Positions 55,465 through 64,000 are shown, counted from the stretch's first letter. The stretch: DNA of 64,000 nt from Desulfofundulus salinus (GCF_003627965.1 NZ_RBWE01000001.1:457195-521194); one strand, 5' to 3'. Translations and numbers: made by a program. The notes: generated from the sequence alone by a model not told the origin.

Positions 55465-58152
55465 TTGGCGGAAGTCACCTTAACCATAGACGGGAAGCAG
55501 GTGACCGTACCGGCCGGCACCACCGTGCTGGATGCGGCCCGGTCCGCGGGAATTTTCATTCCCACCCTGTGCCACGATCCGGAACTCACCCCGTGGGGCG
55601 GCTGCCGCCTGTGCGTGGTGGAAATAGAAGGCATGCGCAACCTGCCGGCTTCCTGCGTCACCACTGTCACCAGCGGCATGGTGGTGCATACCGCCTCGCA
55701 GGCGGTAGTGGAAGCCCGGAAAACCATCATTGAGTTGCTTTTGGCCAACCACCCCATGGACTGCCTGACCTGCGGGCGAAACGGCGACTGCCGCCTGCAG
55801 GATTACGCCTACATGTACGGCGTCCGGGAGGCCGGTTTTGTTGGGGAGCGCCACAGTTACCCCATTGAAGATGATAACCCCTTCATAGTGCGGGACTTGA
55901 ATAAATGTATCTTGTGCGGCAAGTGCGTGCGGGCCTGCGCCGAAATCCAGGGCAAAAACGTAGTGGATTTTGCCTACCGGGGTTTCAACACCAGGGTTAC
56001 CCCGGCCATGGACAGTACCCTGGCCGGTTCCGACTGCGTTTTTTGCGGCAACTGTGTGGCCGTCTGCCCGGTGGGGGCCCTGCAGGAAAAGGGCCTGCGT
56101 GCGGCAGCCCGCACCTGGGAAGTCAAGAAGGTGCGGACCACCTGCCCCTACTGCGGCACCGGTTGCACCTTTGATCTCAATGTAAAGGACGGCCGGGTGG
56201 TGGGGGTAACATCCTGTGACGGTGAAGTCAACGGGCGGGCCCTGTGCGTGAAAGGCCGTTTTGGTTACGGCTTTATTCACCACCCCGACCGCCTCACCAG
56301 GCCCCTCATCAAGAGAAACGGCGTTTTTGAGGAGGCCACCTGGGAAGAAGCCATCAATTTGGTGGCCGAAAGGCTGGGGGCAATTAAAAAAGAATACGGT
56401 TCCGGCGCACTGGGAGTCCTGAGCTCGGCCCGGTGCACCAACGAAGAAAACTACTTGATGAGCAAGTTCACCAGGGCCGTACTGGGGACCAACAACATCG
56501 ACCACTGTGCCCGTCTCTGACACGCGCCTACTGTCGCCGGTCTGGCGGCAGCCTTTGGCAGTGGTGCCATGACCAACCCCATCGATGATATTGGGGGAGC
56601 CGACTTTATCCTGGCCATAGGGACCAACACCACCGAGTCGCACCCAATTATCGGCCTTCAGGTGAAAAAGGCCGTGCGCAACGGCGCCACCCTGGTGGTG
56701 GTGGACCCCCGCAGGACAGAGGTGGCCGGTCTGGCCCACCATCACCTGCAGTTGAAGTCGGGCACGGACATCGCCCTTTTAAACGCCCTGGCCAATGTGA
56801 TTATTTCCGAGGGCCTGGTAAACAAGGAATTTGTGGACACCCGTACCGAGGGGTTTGAAGCCCTGAAAGAGGCGGTGGCCAAATACACCCCCGAATATGT
56901 GGCGGAAATTACCGGTATCAGCCCCGATGTGATCCGGGAAGTGGCCCGGGGTTACGCCACGGCCAGAAACGCCACCATTCTTTATACCATGGGCCTCACC
57001 CAGCACATCTGCGGCACCGACAACGTCCTTGCCGTGGCCAACCTGGCCATGCTCTGCGGGCACATCGGCAAGCCCCACAGCGGCGTGAATCCCCTGCGGG
57101 GGCAGAACAACGTCCAGGGAGCCTGCGACATAGGCGCCCTGCCCAACGTCCTCACAGGTTACCAGAGCGTTACCCTGGAGGAAGTGCGGGCCAGGTTTGC
57201 CGCGGCCTGGGGGGTAGACGAGCTGCCGGCCACGCCCGGGCTTACCGTGGGCGAAATGATCGAAGCCGCCGCCCGGGGAGAAATCAAGGGGATGTACATC
57301 ATGGGCGAGAACCCCGTGCTCTCCGACCCCGATGCGGACCACGTAGTTCACGCTTTAGAAAAGCTGGACTTTTTGGTGGTGCAGGACATCTTCCTTACCG
57401 AGACTGCCCGCCTGGCCGATGTGGTTTTGCCCGCAGCCAGTTTTGCGGAGAAGGACGGCACCTTTACCAACACCGAGCGGCGGGTGCAGCGGGTGCGCAA
57501 GGCCATTGAGCCCGTAGGGGAAGCCAAACCCGACTGGCAGATCATCTGCCTGGTGGCTACGGCCATGGGTTATCCCATGCAGTACGGTTCGCCGGCGGAA
57601 ATCATGGAGGAGATTGCCCGCCTCACCCCCTCCTACGGCGGCATTTCCTACCAGCGCCTGGAGAGCGGCAGCCTGGTCTGGCCCTGTCCCGCCCCCGATC
57701 ACCCGGGAACGCCCATCCTGCACGCGGGCAAGTTTGCCCGGGGGTTGGGCAAGTTCCACCCGGTAGAATACGTTCCCCCGGCCGAGCTGCCGGACGAAGA
57801 ATATCCGCTCATCCTGAATACGGGGCGGCGGCACTTCCACTACCATACCGGGACCATGACCCTGCGTACCGGGGCCCTGGAGGAGTACTACGGCCGGGAG
57901 CACCTGGAGATCAATCCCGCCGACGCCCGGACCCTGGGCATTGCCGACGGCGACCGGGTGCGGGTTATCTCCCGCCGGGGACAGGTGGAAGTAACCGCCC
58001 GGGTTGTGGATACCGTGCCGCCCGGGGTGGTCTTTACCTCCTTCCACTTCCCGGAGGTGGCCATCAACAAGCTGACCAACACGGCCCGGGACCCGGTGGC
58101 CAGAATACCGGAGTTAAAAGTCTGCGCCGTGCGGGTGGAGAAGATCGCCTGA
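55465..58152 (+). CDS. fdhA: Selenocysteine formate dehydrogenase catalytic subunit, TGA read through
   Basis: 895 residues if the in-frame TGA at 56518-56520 is read as Sec (residue 352). Before it: [2Fe-2S] domain ([15 protein letters not shown]), His-Cys [4Fe-4S], two ferredoxin clusters ([11 protein letters not shown] and [11 protein letters not shown]), then the bis-MGD domain CPYCGTGC. The residues before the TGA (NNIDHCARL) and after ([16 protein letters not shown]) are the formate dehydrogenase active-site signature. The catalytic domain and molybdopterin-dinucleotide C-terminal domain run to 58152. TTG 55465 follows AAAGGGGG and mirrors the start of its short paralogue; an open frame exists back to 55372. 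Likely complexed with the NuoE/NuoF/NuoG-like subunits. Confidence 0.93.
56518..56551 (+). promoter_or_regulatory. Sec codon and bacterial SECIS hairpin in fdhA
   Basis: TGA 56518-56520 is followed after 10 nt by CTGTCGCC (56531-56538) and GGCGGCAG (56544-56551), an 8-bp stem with one G-U pair and loop GGTCT. The apical GGU and its distance from the UGA match the bacterial SECIS recognised by SelB. Confidence 0.9.
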
Positions 58153-58167
58153 GAGCATTTAAATAGG

Positions 58168-58200
58168 GGACCCAGCTTTCACCAGGGCTGGGTCCTGTTT
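58168..58200 (+). terminator. Terminator after fdhA
   Basis: GGACCCAGC (58168-58176) and GCTGGGTCC (58187-58195) followed by TGTTTATC. Confidence 0.8.
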
Positions 58201-58218
58201 ATCACGGACTTGTAAAAA

Positions 58219-58259
58219 GGTGCGCCGGTCACAAGTCACTGGCTTACGGCCGGCGCACC
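58219..58259. other. 10-bp inverted repeat between fdhA and the sigma54 activator
   Basis: GGTGCGCCGG (58219-58228) and CCGGCGCACC (58250-58259) enclose 21 bp. No T-run. Function unknown. Confidence 0.5.
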
Positions 58260-58323
58260 GCTTAGTTCGTCCAGGGGAGGGATTCATCTGAGGGAGGTAT
58301 TTGCATTACTTGATCCCGTACCC

Positions 58324-60024
58324 GTGGGGTTGTTGCTGGTTGATGCCGGGGGAAGGGTGGAGTTTTTGAACCGGGTCGCCGAAGACCTCCTGGGTGTAGA
58401 AAGAAGTGCGGCTGCGGGGAGGCAACTTGGCGACGTATTACCTGCCGTCCTGGTGGAGCAGTTATGGCCGCAGGACGGTTCGCCTTTAGGCAGGAAGGTG
58501 GAAATAAACGGCCGGAAGGTGGCCGTGCAGGTCAACCCGCTGGTGGGGGAAGAGGGCGCCGGCGGGACGATGCTGGTTTTACAGGACATTTCCCTGTGCG
58601 AATCCTTGAGGGAAGCCAAGGAAGAGCTGGAAGCCATCTTTAACTCTTCTTACGACGAAATTTACGTTGTCGACGGCGAGGGCTACACCCGCAGGGTCAA
58701 CAAAATTGGAGAAAGCTACTACGGGGTGGAAGTGGAAAAGATAATAGGCAAACATTACAGCGAAATGGAGGAGGAGGGTTATTTCAACCCATCCGTTTCG
58801 CGCCGGGTTTTTGAGGAAAGACGGCGGGTGACCATGGTCCAGCATACGAAGACGGGCAAGACTCTCATCGTTACAGGAAATCCGGTCTTTGACGATTCGG
58901 GCAGGATCACCCGTATAGTGGTCAACTCCCGGGATGTTTCCGAGCTGATCAATTTAAAGCAGCGCCTGGAAGACACCGAACAGCTGGTGGACAACTACCG
59001 CCGGCTGGTGATGTACCTGCGGCAGGAAAAGCTGGAAAACACAGAAATTATTGCGGCCAGCCCTCAAATGAAACAGGTCCTGGACCTGGTGGACCGGGTG
59101 GCCCAGGTGGATTCCACCATCCTGATTACCGGCGAATCCGGTGTGGGCAAGGGCGTTATTGCTTCCCGCATTCACAAGTTGAGCAGGCGGCATAAAGGTC
59201 CCTTTATCACCATCAACTGTGGAGCCATACCCGAGAACCTGCTGGAATCGGAGCTGTTCGGCTATGAGCCCGGGGCCTTCACCGGGGCCAGGCGTGAGGG
59301 GAAAAGGGGCCTAATTGAAATGGGTGACGGGGGAACCGTTTTTCTGGATGAGGTGGCGGATCTGCCTTTGAACCTGCAGGTCAAGCTGTTGCAGGTAATC
59401 CAGGAAAAAAAGTTAATGCGTGTCGGGGGAAGCCAGCAAATCGCGGTGAATGTGAGATTTATCGCCGCCACCAACCGCGATATTCAGAAGATGGTCAGGG
59501 AAGGATTGTTCCGGGAGGATCTTTACTACCGGTTGAATGTAGTCCCGGTCACCATTCCTCCCCTGCGGTATCGCAAAGAAGATATTGTGCCCTTGATTGA
59601 GCATTTCGTCAATAAGTTTAATCTGAAATATGACATGAATAAACATTTTTCACCGGAAGTCCTGGACGTACTGGTGAAATACCACTGGCCCGGTAATATA
59701 AGGGAAGTGGAAAACCTGGTGGAGCGGTTGATGGTTACCACCGACAGCAACCTTATTGAGACGGTGCATATTCCCGATTATATTATCAACTCCAGCGGCG
59801 AGCTTCCCGGCAGGGTATATGTGCTGGGGATATGCCCCTTGAAACAGGCCGTCGACGAGGTGGAAAGGCAGTTAATTATGCTGGCGTCACAGCGTTGCAA
59901 AACCACCTACGAAATGGCCAGCGCCCTGCAGGTCAACCAGTCAACCATTGTCAGGAAGATCCAGAAGTACCGCGTGTACCCCACGGGGAGCAAACAAAAG
60001 AAGCTCATGAAAAACACAAAATAA
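58324..60024 (+). CDS. Sigma54-dependent transcriptional activator with two PAS domains
   Basis: About 566 residues from GTG 58324. Two PAS-like domains (about 1-95 and 100-210), then a sigma54 AAA+ domain: Walker A TGESGVGKG (about 269-277), the sigma54-contact loop PGAFTGA (about 316-322), Walker B VFLDEV. A short helix-turn-helix ends the protein (TYEMASALQVNQSTIVRKIQKY). The first PAS seems to begin before GTG 58324: the frame continues upstream, and GGGGAGG (58274-58280) lies 7 bp before CTG 58288, so a CTG (or ATT 58282) start with 12 more residues is possible. It probably controls the following glutamate dehydrogenase and permease genes. Confidence 0.92.
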   Translation: MGLLLVDAGGRVEFLNRVAEDLLGVERSAAAGRQLGDVLPAVLVEQLWPQDGSPLGRKVEINGRKVAVQVNPLVGEEGAGGTMLVLQDISLCESLREAKEELEAIFNSSYDEIYVVDGEGYTRRVNKIGESYYGVEVEKIIGKHYSEMEEEGYFNPSVSRRVFEERRRVTMVQHTKTGKTLIVTGNPVFDDSGRITRIVVNSRDVSELINLKQRLEDTEQLVDNYRRLVMYLRQEKLENTEIIAASPQMKQVLDLVDRVAQVDSTILITGESGVGKGVIASRIHKLSRRHKGPFITINCGAIPENLLESELFGYEPGAFTGARREGKRGLIEMGDGGTVFLDEVADLPLNLQVKLLQVIQEKKLMRVGGSQQIAVNVRFIAATNRDIQKMVREGLFREDLYYRLNVVPVTIPPLRYRKEDIVPLIEHFVNKFNLKYDMNKHFSPEVLDVLVKYHWPGNIREVENLVERLMVTTDSNLIETVHIPDYIINSSGELPGRVYVLGICPLKQAVDEVERQLIMLASQRCKTTYEMASALQVNQSTIVRKIQKYRVYPTGSKQKKLMKNTK

Positions 60025-60037
60025 TGCAATTGCGCAT
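60024..60037 (+). promoter_or_regulatory. ATGC-N6-GCAT site 1 (gdh upstream)
   Basis: ATGCAATTGCGCAT, at the end of the activator gene and 165 bp before the sigma54 promoter, a usual distance for an activator site. Confidence 0.6.
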
Positions 60038-60122
60038 CATATATAATCCTGTGTTGCATTATCAAAAAGGGACAGAGTGCAGAGAAGTGCCCGGTATCCC
60101 GGTTTTGTGTTAATTTGGGAAA

Positions 60123-60136
60123 ATGCATATTTGCAT
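60123..60136 (+). promoter_or_regulatory. ATGC-N6-GCAT site 2 (gdh upstream)
   Basis: ATGCATATTTGCAT, 66 bp before the sigma54 promoter of gdh. Confidence 0.6.
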
Positions 60137-60201
60137 CCATTCATTTATAGTAAAAATTACAGAAGTCTTAAAAATGTTGCGCCAATTAAGATTATTAAGC
60201 C

Positions 60202-60217
60202 TGGCATGCTTCTTGCG
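60202..60217 (+). promoter_or_regulatory. Sigma54 (-24/-12) promoter of the glutamate dehydrogenase gene
   Basis: TGGCATGCTTCTTGCG has the -24 GG (60203-60204) and -12 GC (60215-60216) separated by exactly 10 bp, as the sigma54 consensus requires. Start codon 65 bp downstream. Confidence 0.88.
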
Positions 60218-60281
60218 CCCTTAAAGGGTAAAGCCTCCGGAGGGAAAGCTTCCGGGGCAAACCCTTAAGGGGAGTGATTTG

Positions 60282-61577
60282 ATGAGCAAGCGGTTGAACA
60301 GTTTTGAACTGGCATGTAACCACGTCCTGTCGGCGGTGAAAAGGCTCAACCTCAACCCGGCGGTTTACGAAATTCTGCGCAACCCGGAGCGGGTACTGAC
60401 GGCGGCCATACCGGTGAAAATGGATGACGGCAGCATCAAGGTTTTTACCGGCTACCGGGTGCAGCACTGCAGTGTACTGGGTCCTTTTAAGGGGGGAATA
60501 AGATTTCACCCGGATGTGGATATGGGCGAGGTGAAAGCCCTCGCCCTGTGGATGACCATGAAGTGCGCCGTACTGGGGCTGCCCTACGGCGGCGCCAAGG
60601 GTGGAGTGACCTGTGACCCCAGGGAAATGTCCCTCGATGAACTGGAAAGGCTGAGCCGGGGTTACATCAAGGCCATGTACCCGTTGCTGGGCCGGGAAAA
60701 GGACATTCCTGCCCCGGACGTTTACACCAACGCCCGGGTGATGACCTGGATGATGGATGAGTTTTCGGAGATCAAAGGGTATAACGAGTTTGGGGTTATT
60801 ACCGGCAAGCCGCCGGTGGTAGGCGGATCCCTCGGGCGGGAAGAGGCCACGGCCAGGGGTTGTGTCATTGCCGTGCGGGAAGCGGCCGCGGCGCTGGGGA
60901 TCAGCTTAAACGGCGCTGCCGTTGCCGTGCAGGGTTTTGGCAACGTAGGGAGCATTGCCGCCAGGCTGTTGCACGAAATGGGCTGCCGCATTATTGCCGT
61001 ATCCGACTCTTCCGGCGGCATTTACAACCCCAGGGGGCTCGACCCGGTGGCGGTGCTTCAATTCAAGAAGAATACGGGAACCGTGAAGGGGTATCCGGGC
61101 AGCCGTCCCATCAGCAACGAGGAGTTGCTGGCCTTAAGCTGTGACATTCTCATCCCGGCGGCCCTGGAAAACCAGATTACCGAGCAAAACGCCCGCAATA
61201 TTAAAGCCCGGATTATCGGCGAGGGGGCCAACGGCCCTACCACTCCCGGCGCAGACCGGATCTTGAATGAGAAAAAGATTTTTGTAATTCCCGATATTCT
61301 GGCCAATGCCGGCGGCGTAACCGTTTCCTACTTCGAGTGGGCACAGAATAATACCGGTTACTACTGGTCTGAAGAAGAAGTGAACCGCCGCCTGGAGGAA
61401 AAAATGGTGGCCGCCTTTAAAGAAGTTTATCAAATGTACAGGGCCCATAAGGATCTGAATATGAGGGATTGTGCGTACCTGGTGGCCGTGCAGCGCCTGA
61501 GCGAGGCCATGTGGCTGCGGGGATGGCTGGGCAAGGGTGCCGAATATAGTGATCAGAGGGAAGCTGTTCTGGCGTAA
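60282..61577 (+). CDS. gdhA: Glutamate dehydrogenase (Glu/Leu/Phe/Val family)
   Basis: 431 residues. Substrate-binding and catalytic parts: GGIRFHPDVD, the catalytic-lysine region LPYGGAKGGVTCDP, and PAPDVYTN; then the NAD(P)-binding motif VQGFGNVGSIAA. Oxidative deamination or amination of glutamate (or another amino acid). ATG 60282 is preferred over TTG 60279; GGGGAG is upstream. The sigma54 promoter and ATGC-N6-GCAT sites point to induction by the adjacent activator, so a catabolic amino-acid role is likely. Confidence 0.93.
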   Translation: MSKRLNSFELACNHVLSAVKRLNLNPAVYEILRNPERVLTAAIPVKMDDGSIKVFTGYRVQHCSVLGPFKGGIRFHPDVDMGEVKALALWMTMKCAVLGLPYGGAKGGVTCDPREMSLDELERLSRGYIKAMYPLLGREKDIPAPDVYTNARVMTWMMDEFSEIKGYNEFGVITGKPPVVGGSLGREEATARGCVIAVREAAAALGISLNGAAVAVQGFGNVGSIAARLLHEMGCRIIAVSDSSGGIYNPRGLDPVAVLQFKKNTGTVKGYPGSRPISNEELLALSCDILIPAALENQITEQNARNIKARIIGEGANGPTTPGADRILNEKKIFVIPDILANAGGVTVSYFEWAQNNTGYYWSEEEVNRRLEEKMVAAFKEVYQMYRAHKDLNMRDCAYLVAVQRLSEAMWLRGWLGKGAEYSDQREAVLA

Positions 61578-61587
61578 GAATCTTGAA

Positions 61588-61620
61588 AACCCGAGTCTGT
61601 TTGTTAGCTCGGGTTTTTTA
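61588..61620 (+). terminator. Terminator after gdhA
   Basis: AACCCGAG (61588-61595) and CTCGGGTT (61608-61615) with TTTTTTA. Confidence 0.88.
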
Positions 61621-61630
61621 GTTAAAACTA

Positions 61631-61644
61631 ATGCGCTATGGCAA
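61631..61644 (+). promoter_or_regulatory. ATGC-N6-GCAT near-match (permease upstream)
   Basis: ATGCGCTATGGCAA matches the element in all defined bases but the last. It is 20 bp before a perfect copy. Confidence 0.4.
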
Positions 61645-61650
61645 TAATCA

Positions 61651-61664
61651 ATGCCAATATGCAT
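61651..61664 (+). promoter_or_regulatory. ATGC-N6-GCAT site 3 (permease upstream)
   Basis: ATGCCAATATGCAT, perfect to the pattern. Confidence 0.6.
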
Positions 61665-61718
61665 TAGCCAGGCTGGTGCGGTTTCGGGAGAAAAAACGAA
61701 CCGTTCTTTTAATCCTTA

Positions 61719-61732
61719 ATGCGGATGCGCAT
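61719..61732 (+). promoter_or_regulatory. ATGC-N6-GCAT site 4 (permease upstream)
   Basis: ATGCGGATGCGCAT, perfect to the pattern, 63 bp before the candidate sigma54 promoter. Confidence 0.6.
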
Positions 61733-61794
61733 TTCTAATGTTTTTGTAAAATCACAAAAAGACAATAATTTGCCCAATTTCGCTATTTTGAACC

Positions 61795-61810
61795 GGGAAT
61801 AGGGTTTGCA
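61795..61810 (+). promoter_or_regulatory. Candidate sigma54 promoter of the permease gene
   Basis: GGGAATAGGGTTTGCA has GG (61796-61797) and GC (61808-61809) 10 bp apart and a good TTTGCA -12 half, but the -24 half lacks the usual TGGCAC. Confidence 0.5.
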
Positions 61811-61926
61811 AGACCTGTTTTGTGCTTCTGCTTGTCGGTGAAAGGTGGTGAAATCCCGGAAAATTTGTACATTCAGGCACTGAACGAAATATCTGAAAAA
61901 TTAGAGCATGCAGGAGGTTTTTAATA

Positions 61927-63327
61927 ATGGCTCAGAAAGAAAGCTTTGCGCGGGTTTTAACCCGCAAAGACGTGCTGGCTCTGGCCTTTGGAGCCATGAT
62001 TGGCTGGGGCTGGGTAGTCCTGGCGGGTACATGGGTTGAATCAGCCGGTTCCATAGGGGCAATGCTGGCCTTTCTCATTGGCAGCATTGTGGTTATTTTT
62101 GTGGGGTTAACTTATGCTGAATTGACACCGGCCATGCCCAAGGCGGGCGGTGAATTTGTGTTCAGTTTCCGCGCCATGGGCGTTACCCCTTCCTTTATAT
62201 GCGGCTGGATCCTGGCCCTGGGTTACACTTCGGTGGTGGCCTTCGAGGCTGTGGCCCTGCCTACCGTGGTGGAGTATCTCATACCGGATTACAAGCACGG
62301 TTACCTCTGGACGGTGGCCGGATGGGATGTATATGCTTCTTGGGCGCTAGTAGGTATCATTGGTTCCATCATCCTTACCATAATTAATTATGTGGGCATT
62401 AAGCCGGCAGCATTTTTGCAGGGAGTGCTTACATTGTTAATTGCCGTTGTAGGCATTATGCTCATGACCGGTGCCCTGTTTAACGGAAATACCGGCTATT
62501 TGGAGCCCCTGTTCGTAGGCGGCATGAAAGGAGTTTTTGCCGTTTTAATCATGACTCCCTTCATGTTTGTAGGGTTTGACGTTATTCCCCAGGCAGCGGA
62601 AGAAATGAATATTCCGTTTAAGTCAATCGGGAAAATACTCCTCCTGTCCATTTTCCTGGCGGCTTTATGGTACATCATGGTCATTTTTAGCGTTTCCGTG
62701 GCGCTAACCGAGCAACAAATGCACGCTTCCAAGCTGCCCACCGCCGATGCCATGGCAGCCCTTTTTAAAGGCGGTTGGGCCGCCAAATTGCTGATCCTGG
62801 GCGGCATTGGCGGCATCATTACCAGCTGGAACAGCTTTTTCGTGGGTGCCAGCCGGGTGATCTTTGCCATGGCCAGGGCCAAGCTGCTCCCCGATTTTCT
62901 GGGCCAGCTGCACCCCCGGTACAAAACACCGGCTAACGCCATTTTGCTTGTGGGTGTGTTATCCACCCTGGCCCCCCTCCTGGGCCGCAAAATGCTGGTC
63001 TGGCTGGTGGATGCAGGCAGCCTGGCTACCATCGTGGCCTGGACCATGGTGGCAATATCATTTTTGATCCTGCGGTACCGTGAACCGGAGATGGAGCGCC
63101 CCTTCAGAGTTAGCTACGGCAAGCCGGTGGGGTTTTTGGCCGTAATTTTTAGCCTGGCCCTGATACTCTTATACCTGCCCGGCAGTCCCGCTGCCCTGGT
63201 GTGGCCCTATGAGTGGCTGATCTTCCTGGGTTGGTGCGCGTTGGGTGTGGTTTTCTACTTTTGGGCGCGGTCTTCCCACGCGCAAACCACAGCCATCATG
63301 CGGGAATTGTTGCAGGCTGAAAAGTAG
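61927..63327 (+). CDS. APC-family amino acid permease
   Basis: 466 residues with about 12 hydrophobic helices. The first contains the substrate-site region GAMIGWGWVVLAGTW, where most relatives have GxIIGxGIF. Substrate unknown; the neighbours (glutamate dehydrogenase, class III aminotransferase) suggest an amino acid such as glutamate, GABA or ornithine. ATG 61927 after AGGAGG. Confidence 0.92.
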   Translation: MAQKESFARVLTRKDVLALAFGAMIGWGWVVLAGTWVESAGSIGAMLAFLIGSIVVIFVGLTYAELTPAMPKAGGEFVFSFRAMGVTPSFICGWILALGYTSVVAFEAVALPTVVEYLIPDYKHGYLWTVAGWDVYASWALVGIIGSIILTIINYVGIKPAAFLQGVLTLLIAVVGIMLMTGALFNGNTGYLEPLFVGGMKGVFAVLIMTPFMFVGFDVIPQAAEEMNIPFKSIGKILLLSIFLAALWYIMVIFSVSVALTEQQMHASKLPTADAMAALFKGGWAAKLLILGGIGGIITSWNSFFVGASRVIFAMARAKLLPDFLGQLHPRYKTPANAILLVGVLSTLAPLLGRKMLVWLVDAGSLATIVAWTMVAISFLILRYREPEMERPFRVSYGKPVGFLAVIFSLALILLYLPGSPAALVWPYEWLIFLGWCALGVVFYFWARSSHAQTTAIMRELLQAEK

Positions 63328-63335
63328 CATGCCCT

Positions 63336-63375
63336 TGCGAGGGCCCTGGTTGGAACACCAGGGTTCCTTCGCGTT
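63336..63375 (+). terminator. Hairpin after the permease gene
   Basis: CCCTGGT (63344-63350) and ACCAGGG (63357-63363), with outer GCGAGG/CCTTCGC pairing. T-run is weak, so it may be a partial terminator that lets the aminotransferase gene be read. Confidence 0.5.
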
Positions 63376-63469
63376 AATAAAATCGCCTGAAAAACTCCCG
63401 GACGGAGGTATATGAGTTTTTGGTTCCCCCCGGGCCGGGAGAAAAAATTAGCAGGAGGTTTTGCGTGTG

Positions 63470-64000
63470 ATGCTTCAGAAAGTTACTGCCATACCCGGTC
63501 CCAGGTCAAATAACCTGCTGGAAAAGAAGAACAGATACGTCGCCAGGGGTATTTCCAATGCCACTCCCGTTTTTGTAGCAGAAGCAAAAGGAGCCCTGAT
63601 CAAGGATGTGGACGGGAACGAATTTATTGACTTTTACGGCGGCATCGGCACCTTAAACGCCGGCCACTGTCCCGAGCCGGTGGTAAAAGCCATTAAAAGC
63701 CAGGCCGACAAGCTCCTGCACACTTGCTTTATGGTGACCATGTACGAGAACTATGTGGACCTGGCCGAAAAGCTGGCCGGTCTGTGCCCCGTTAAAGGCG
63801 AGAGCAAAAAGGTTATGTTTGCCAACAGTGGGGCGGAGGCGGTGGAAAACGCCGTCAAGATAGCCCGTTTTTACTCCAAAAAGCCGGGCATTATTGCCTT
63901 CGAGTGCGCCTTTCACGGCCGGACTCTGATGGCCATGAGTTTAACCAGCAAGGTGAAACCCTACAAGTTCGGCTTCGGGCCCTTTGCCCCGGAAGTGTAC
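63470..64000 (+). CDS. Class III PLP aminotransferase, 3' end beyond the window
   Basis: 177 codons are visible, from ATG 63470 (TTG 63461 and GTG 63467 are in frame too) after GCAGGAGG. The sequence (MLQKVTAIPGPRSNNLLEKK, then GALIKDVDGNEFIDFYGGIG, FANSGAEAVENAVKIAR, AFHGRTLMAM) is that of the ornithine/4-aminobutyrate aminotransferase group; the PLP lysine lies beyond the window. Likely transaminates an omega-amino acid taken up by the permease, feeding the glutamate dehydrogenase. Open at the window edge. Confidence 0.88.
   Translation, partial: MLQKVTAIPGPRSNNLLEKKNRYVARGISNATPVFVAEAKGALIKDVDGNEFIDFYGGIGTLNAGHCPEPVVKAIKSQADKLLHTCFMVTMYENYVDLAEKLAGLCPVKGESKKVMFANSGAEAVENAVKIARFYSKKPGIIAFECAFHGRTLMAMSLTSKVKPYKFGFGPFAPEVY

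Noticed and set aside
56518-56520. Calling TGA a nonsense mutation in fdhA
   Set aside because: The frame resumes without a shift, the active-site context is that of Sec enzymes, and a SECIS hairpin follows at the right distance.

Overview
The window looks like a chromosome segment of a GC-rich, anaerobic, spore-former-type Firmicute. The best guess is the Desulfotomaculum/Pelotomaculum/Desulfofundulus lineage of Peptococcaceae. That guess is inference from four things: the S10-spc-alpha operon order ending in ecfA1-ecfA2-ecfT-truA-rplM-rpsI, a zinc-type S14, HydABC-type [FeFe] hydrogenase, and a selenocysteine formate dehydrogenase. No rRNA, tRNA or CRISPR array was found.

Layout. (1) 1-20.8 kb: tuf, then the full ribosomal-protein superoperon with secY, map, a KOW protein, infA and rpoA, then the ECF transporter energizing module, truA and rplM-rpsI. 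adk is missing from its common place between secY and map. The last 77 bp of tuf are tandemly duplicated. (2) 20.9-31.8 kb: small genes, an SLH-domain surface protein with C-terminal beta repeats, ccdA plus a TlpA/ResA-like thioredoxin, a TerC-family gene behind a yybP-ykoY manganese riboswitch, a glcDF-type 2-hydroxyacid oxidase pair, an AcuA-like acetyltransferase, and small unknowns. (3) 31.9-37.8 kb: a Sir2 deacylase that seems to start at ATT, a short inverted-repeat element, an endonuclease/phosphatase-fold protein, tsaD, a DnaA-box-rich intergenic region, and paaK with an ACT protein. (4) 37.0-45.8 kb: a membrane-anchored regulator, the trimeric hydrogenase hydC-hydB-hydA, a MITE-like element with target duplication, then a sensory [FeFe]-hydrogenase/PAS protein and a PP2C/SpoIIE phosphatase. 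(5) 46.1-48.5 kb: an AT-richer yeiH-usp-lysR cassette. (6) 48.7-58.2 kb: a Cache-HAMP-HTH membrane regulator, a formate/nitrite channel, 5-formyl-THF cyclo-ligase and an NADH-linked formate dehydrogenase (NuoE-like, NuoF-like, a short NuoG-like ferredoxin subunit, and a selenocysteine FdhA read through TGA at 56518). (7) 58.3-64 kb: a sigma54 activator with glutamate dehydrogenase, an amino-acid permease and a class III aminotransferase cut by the window end. The repeated palindrome ATGC-N6-GCAT and two -24/-12 promoter candidates link these genes.

How it fits together. Regions 4 and 6 are two parallel redox modules, H2/NAD(P)H and formate/NAD(P)H, built from paralogous NuoE/NuoF subunits. 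Each is preceded by a transmembrane protein that ends in the same CitT/DcuR-like winged helix but has no kinase or receiver domain. This pair of membrane-bound one-component regulators, the HydS-phosphatase pair and the sigma54/ATGC-N6-GCAT circuit are the least routine parts of the window.
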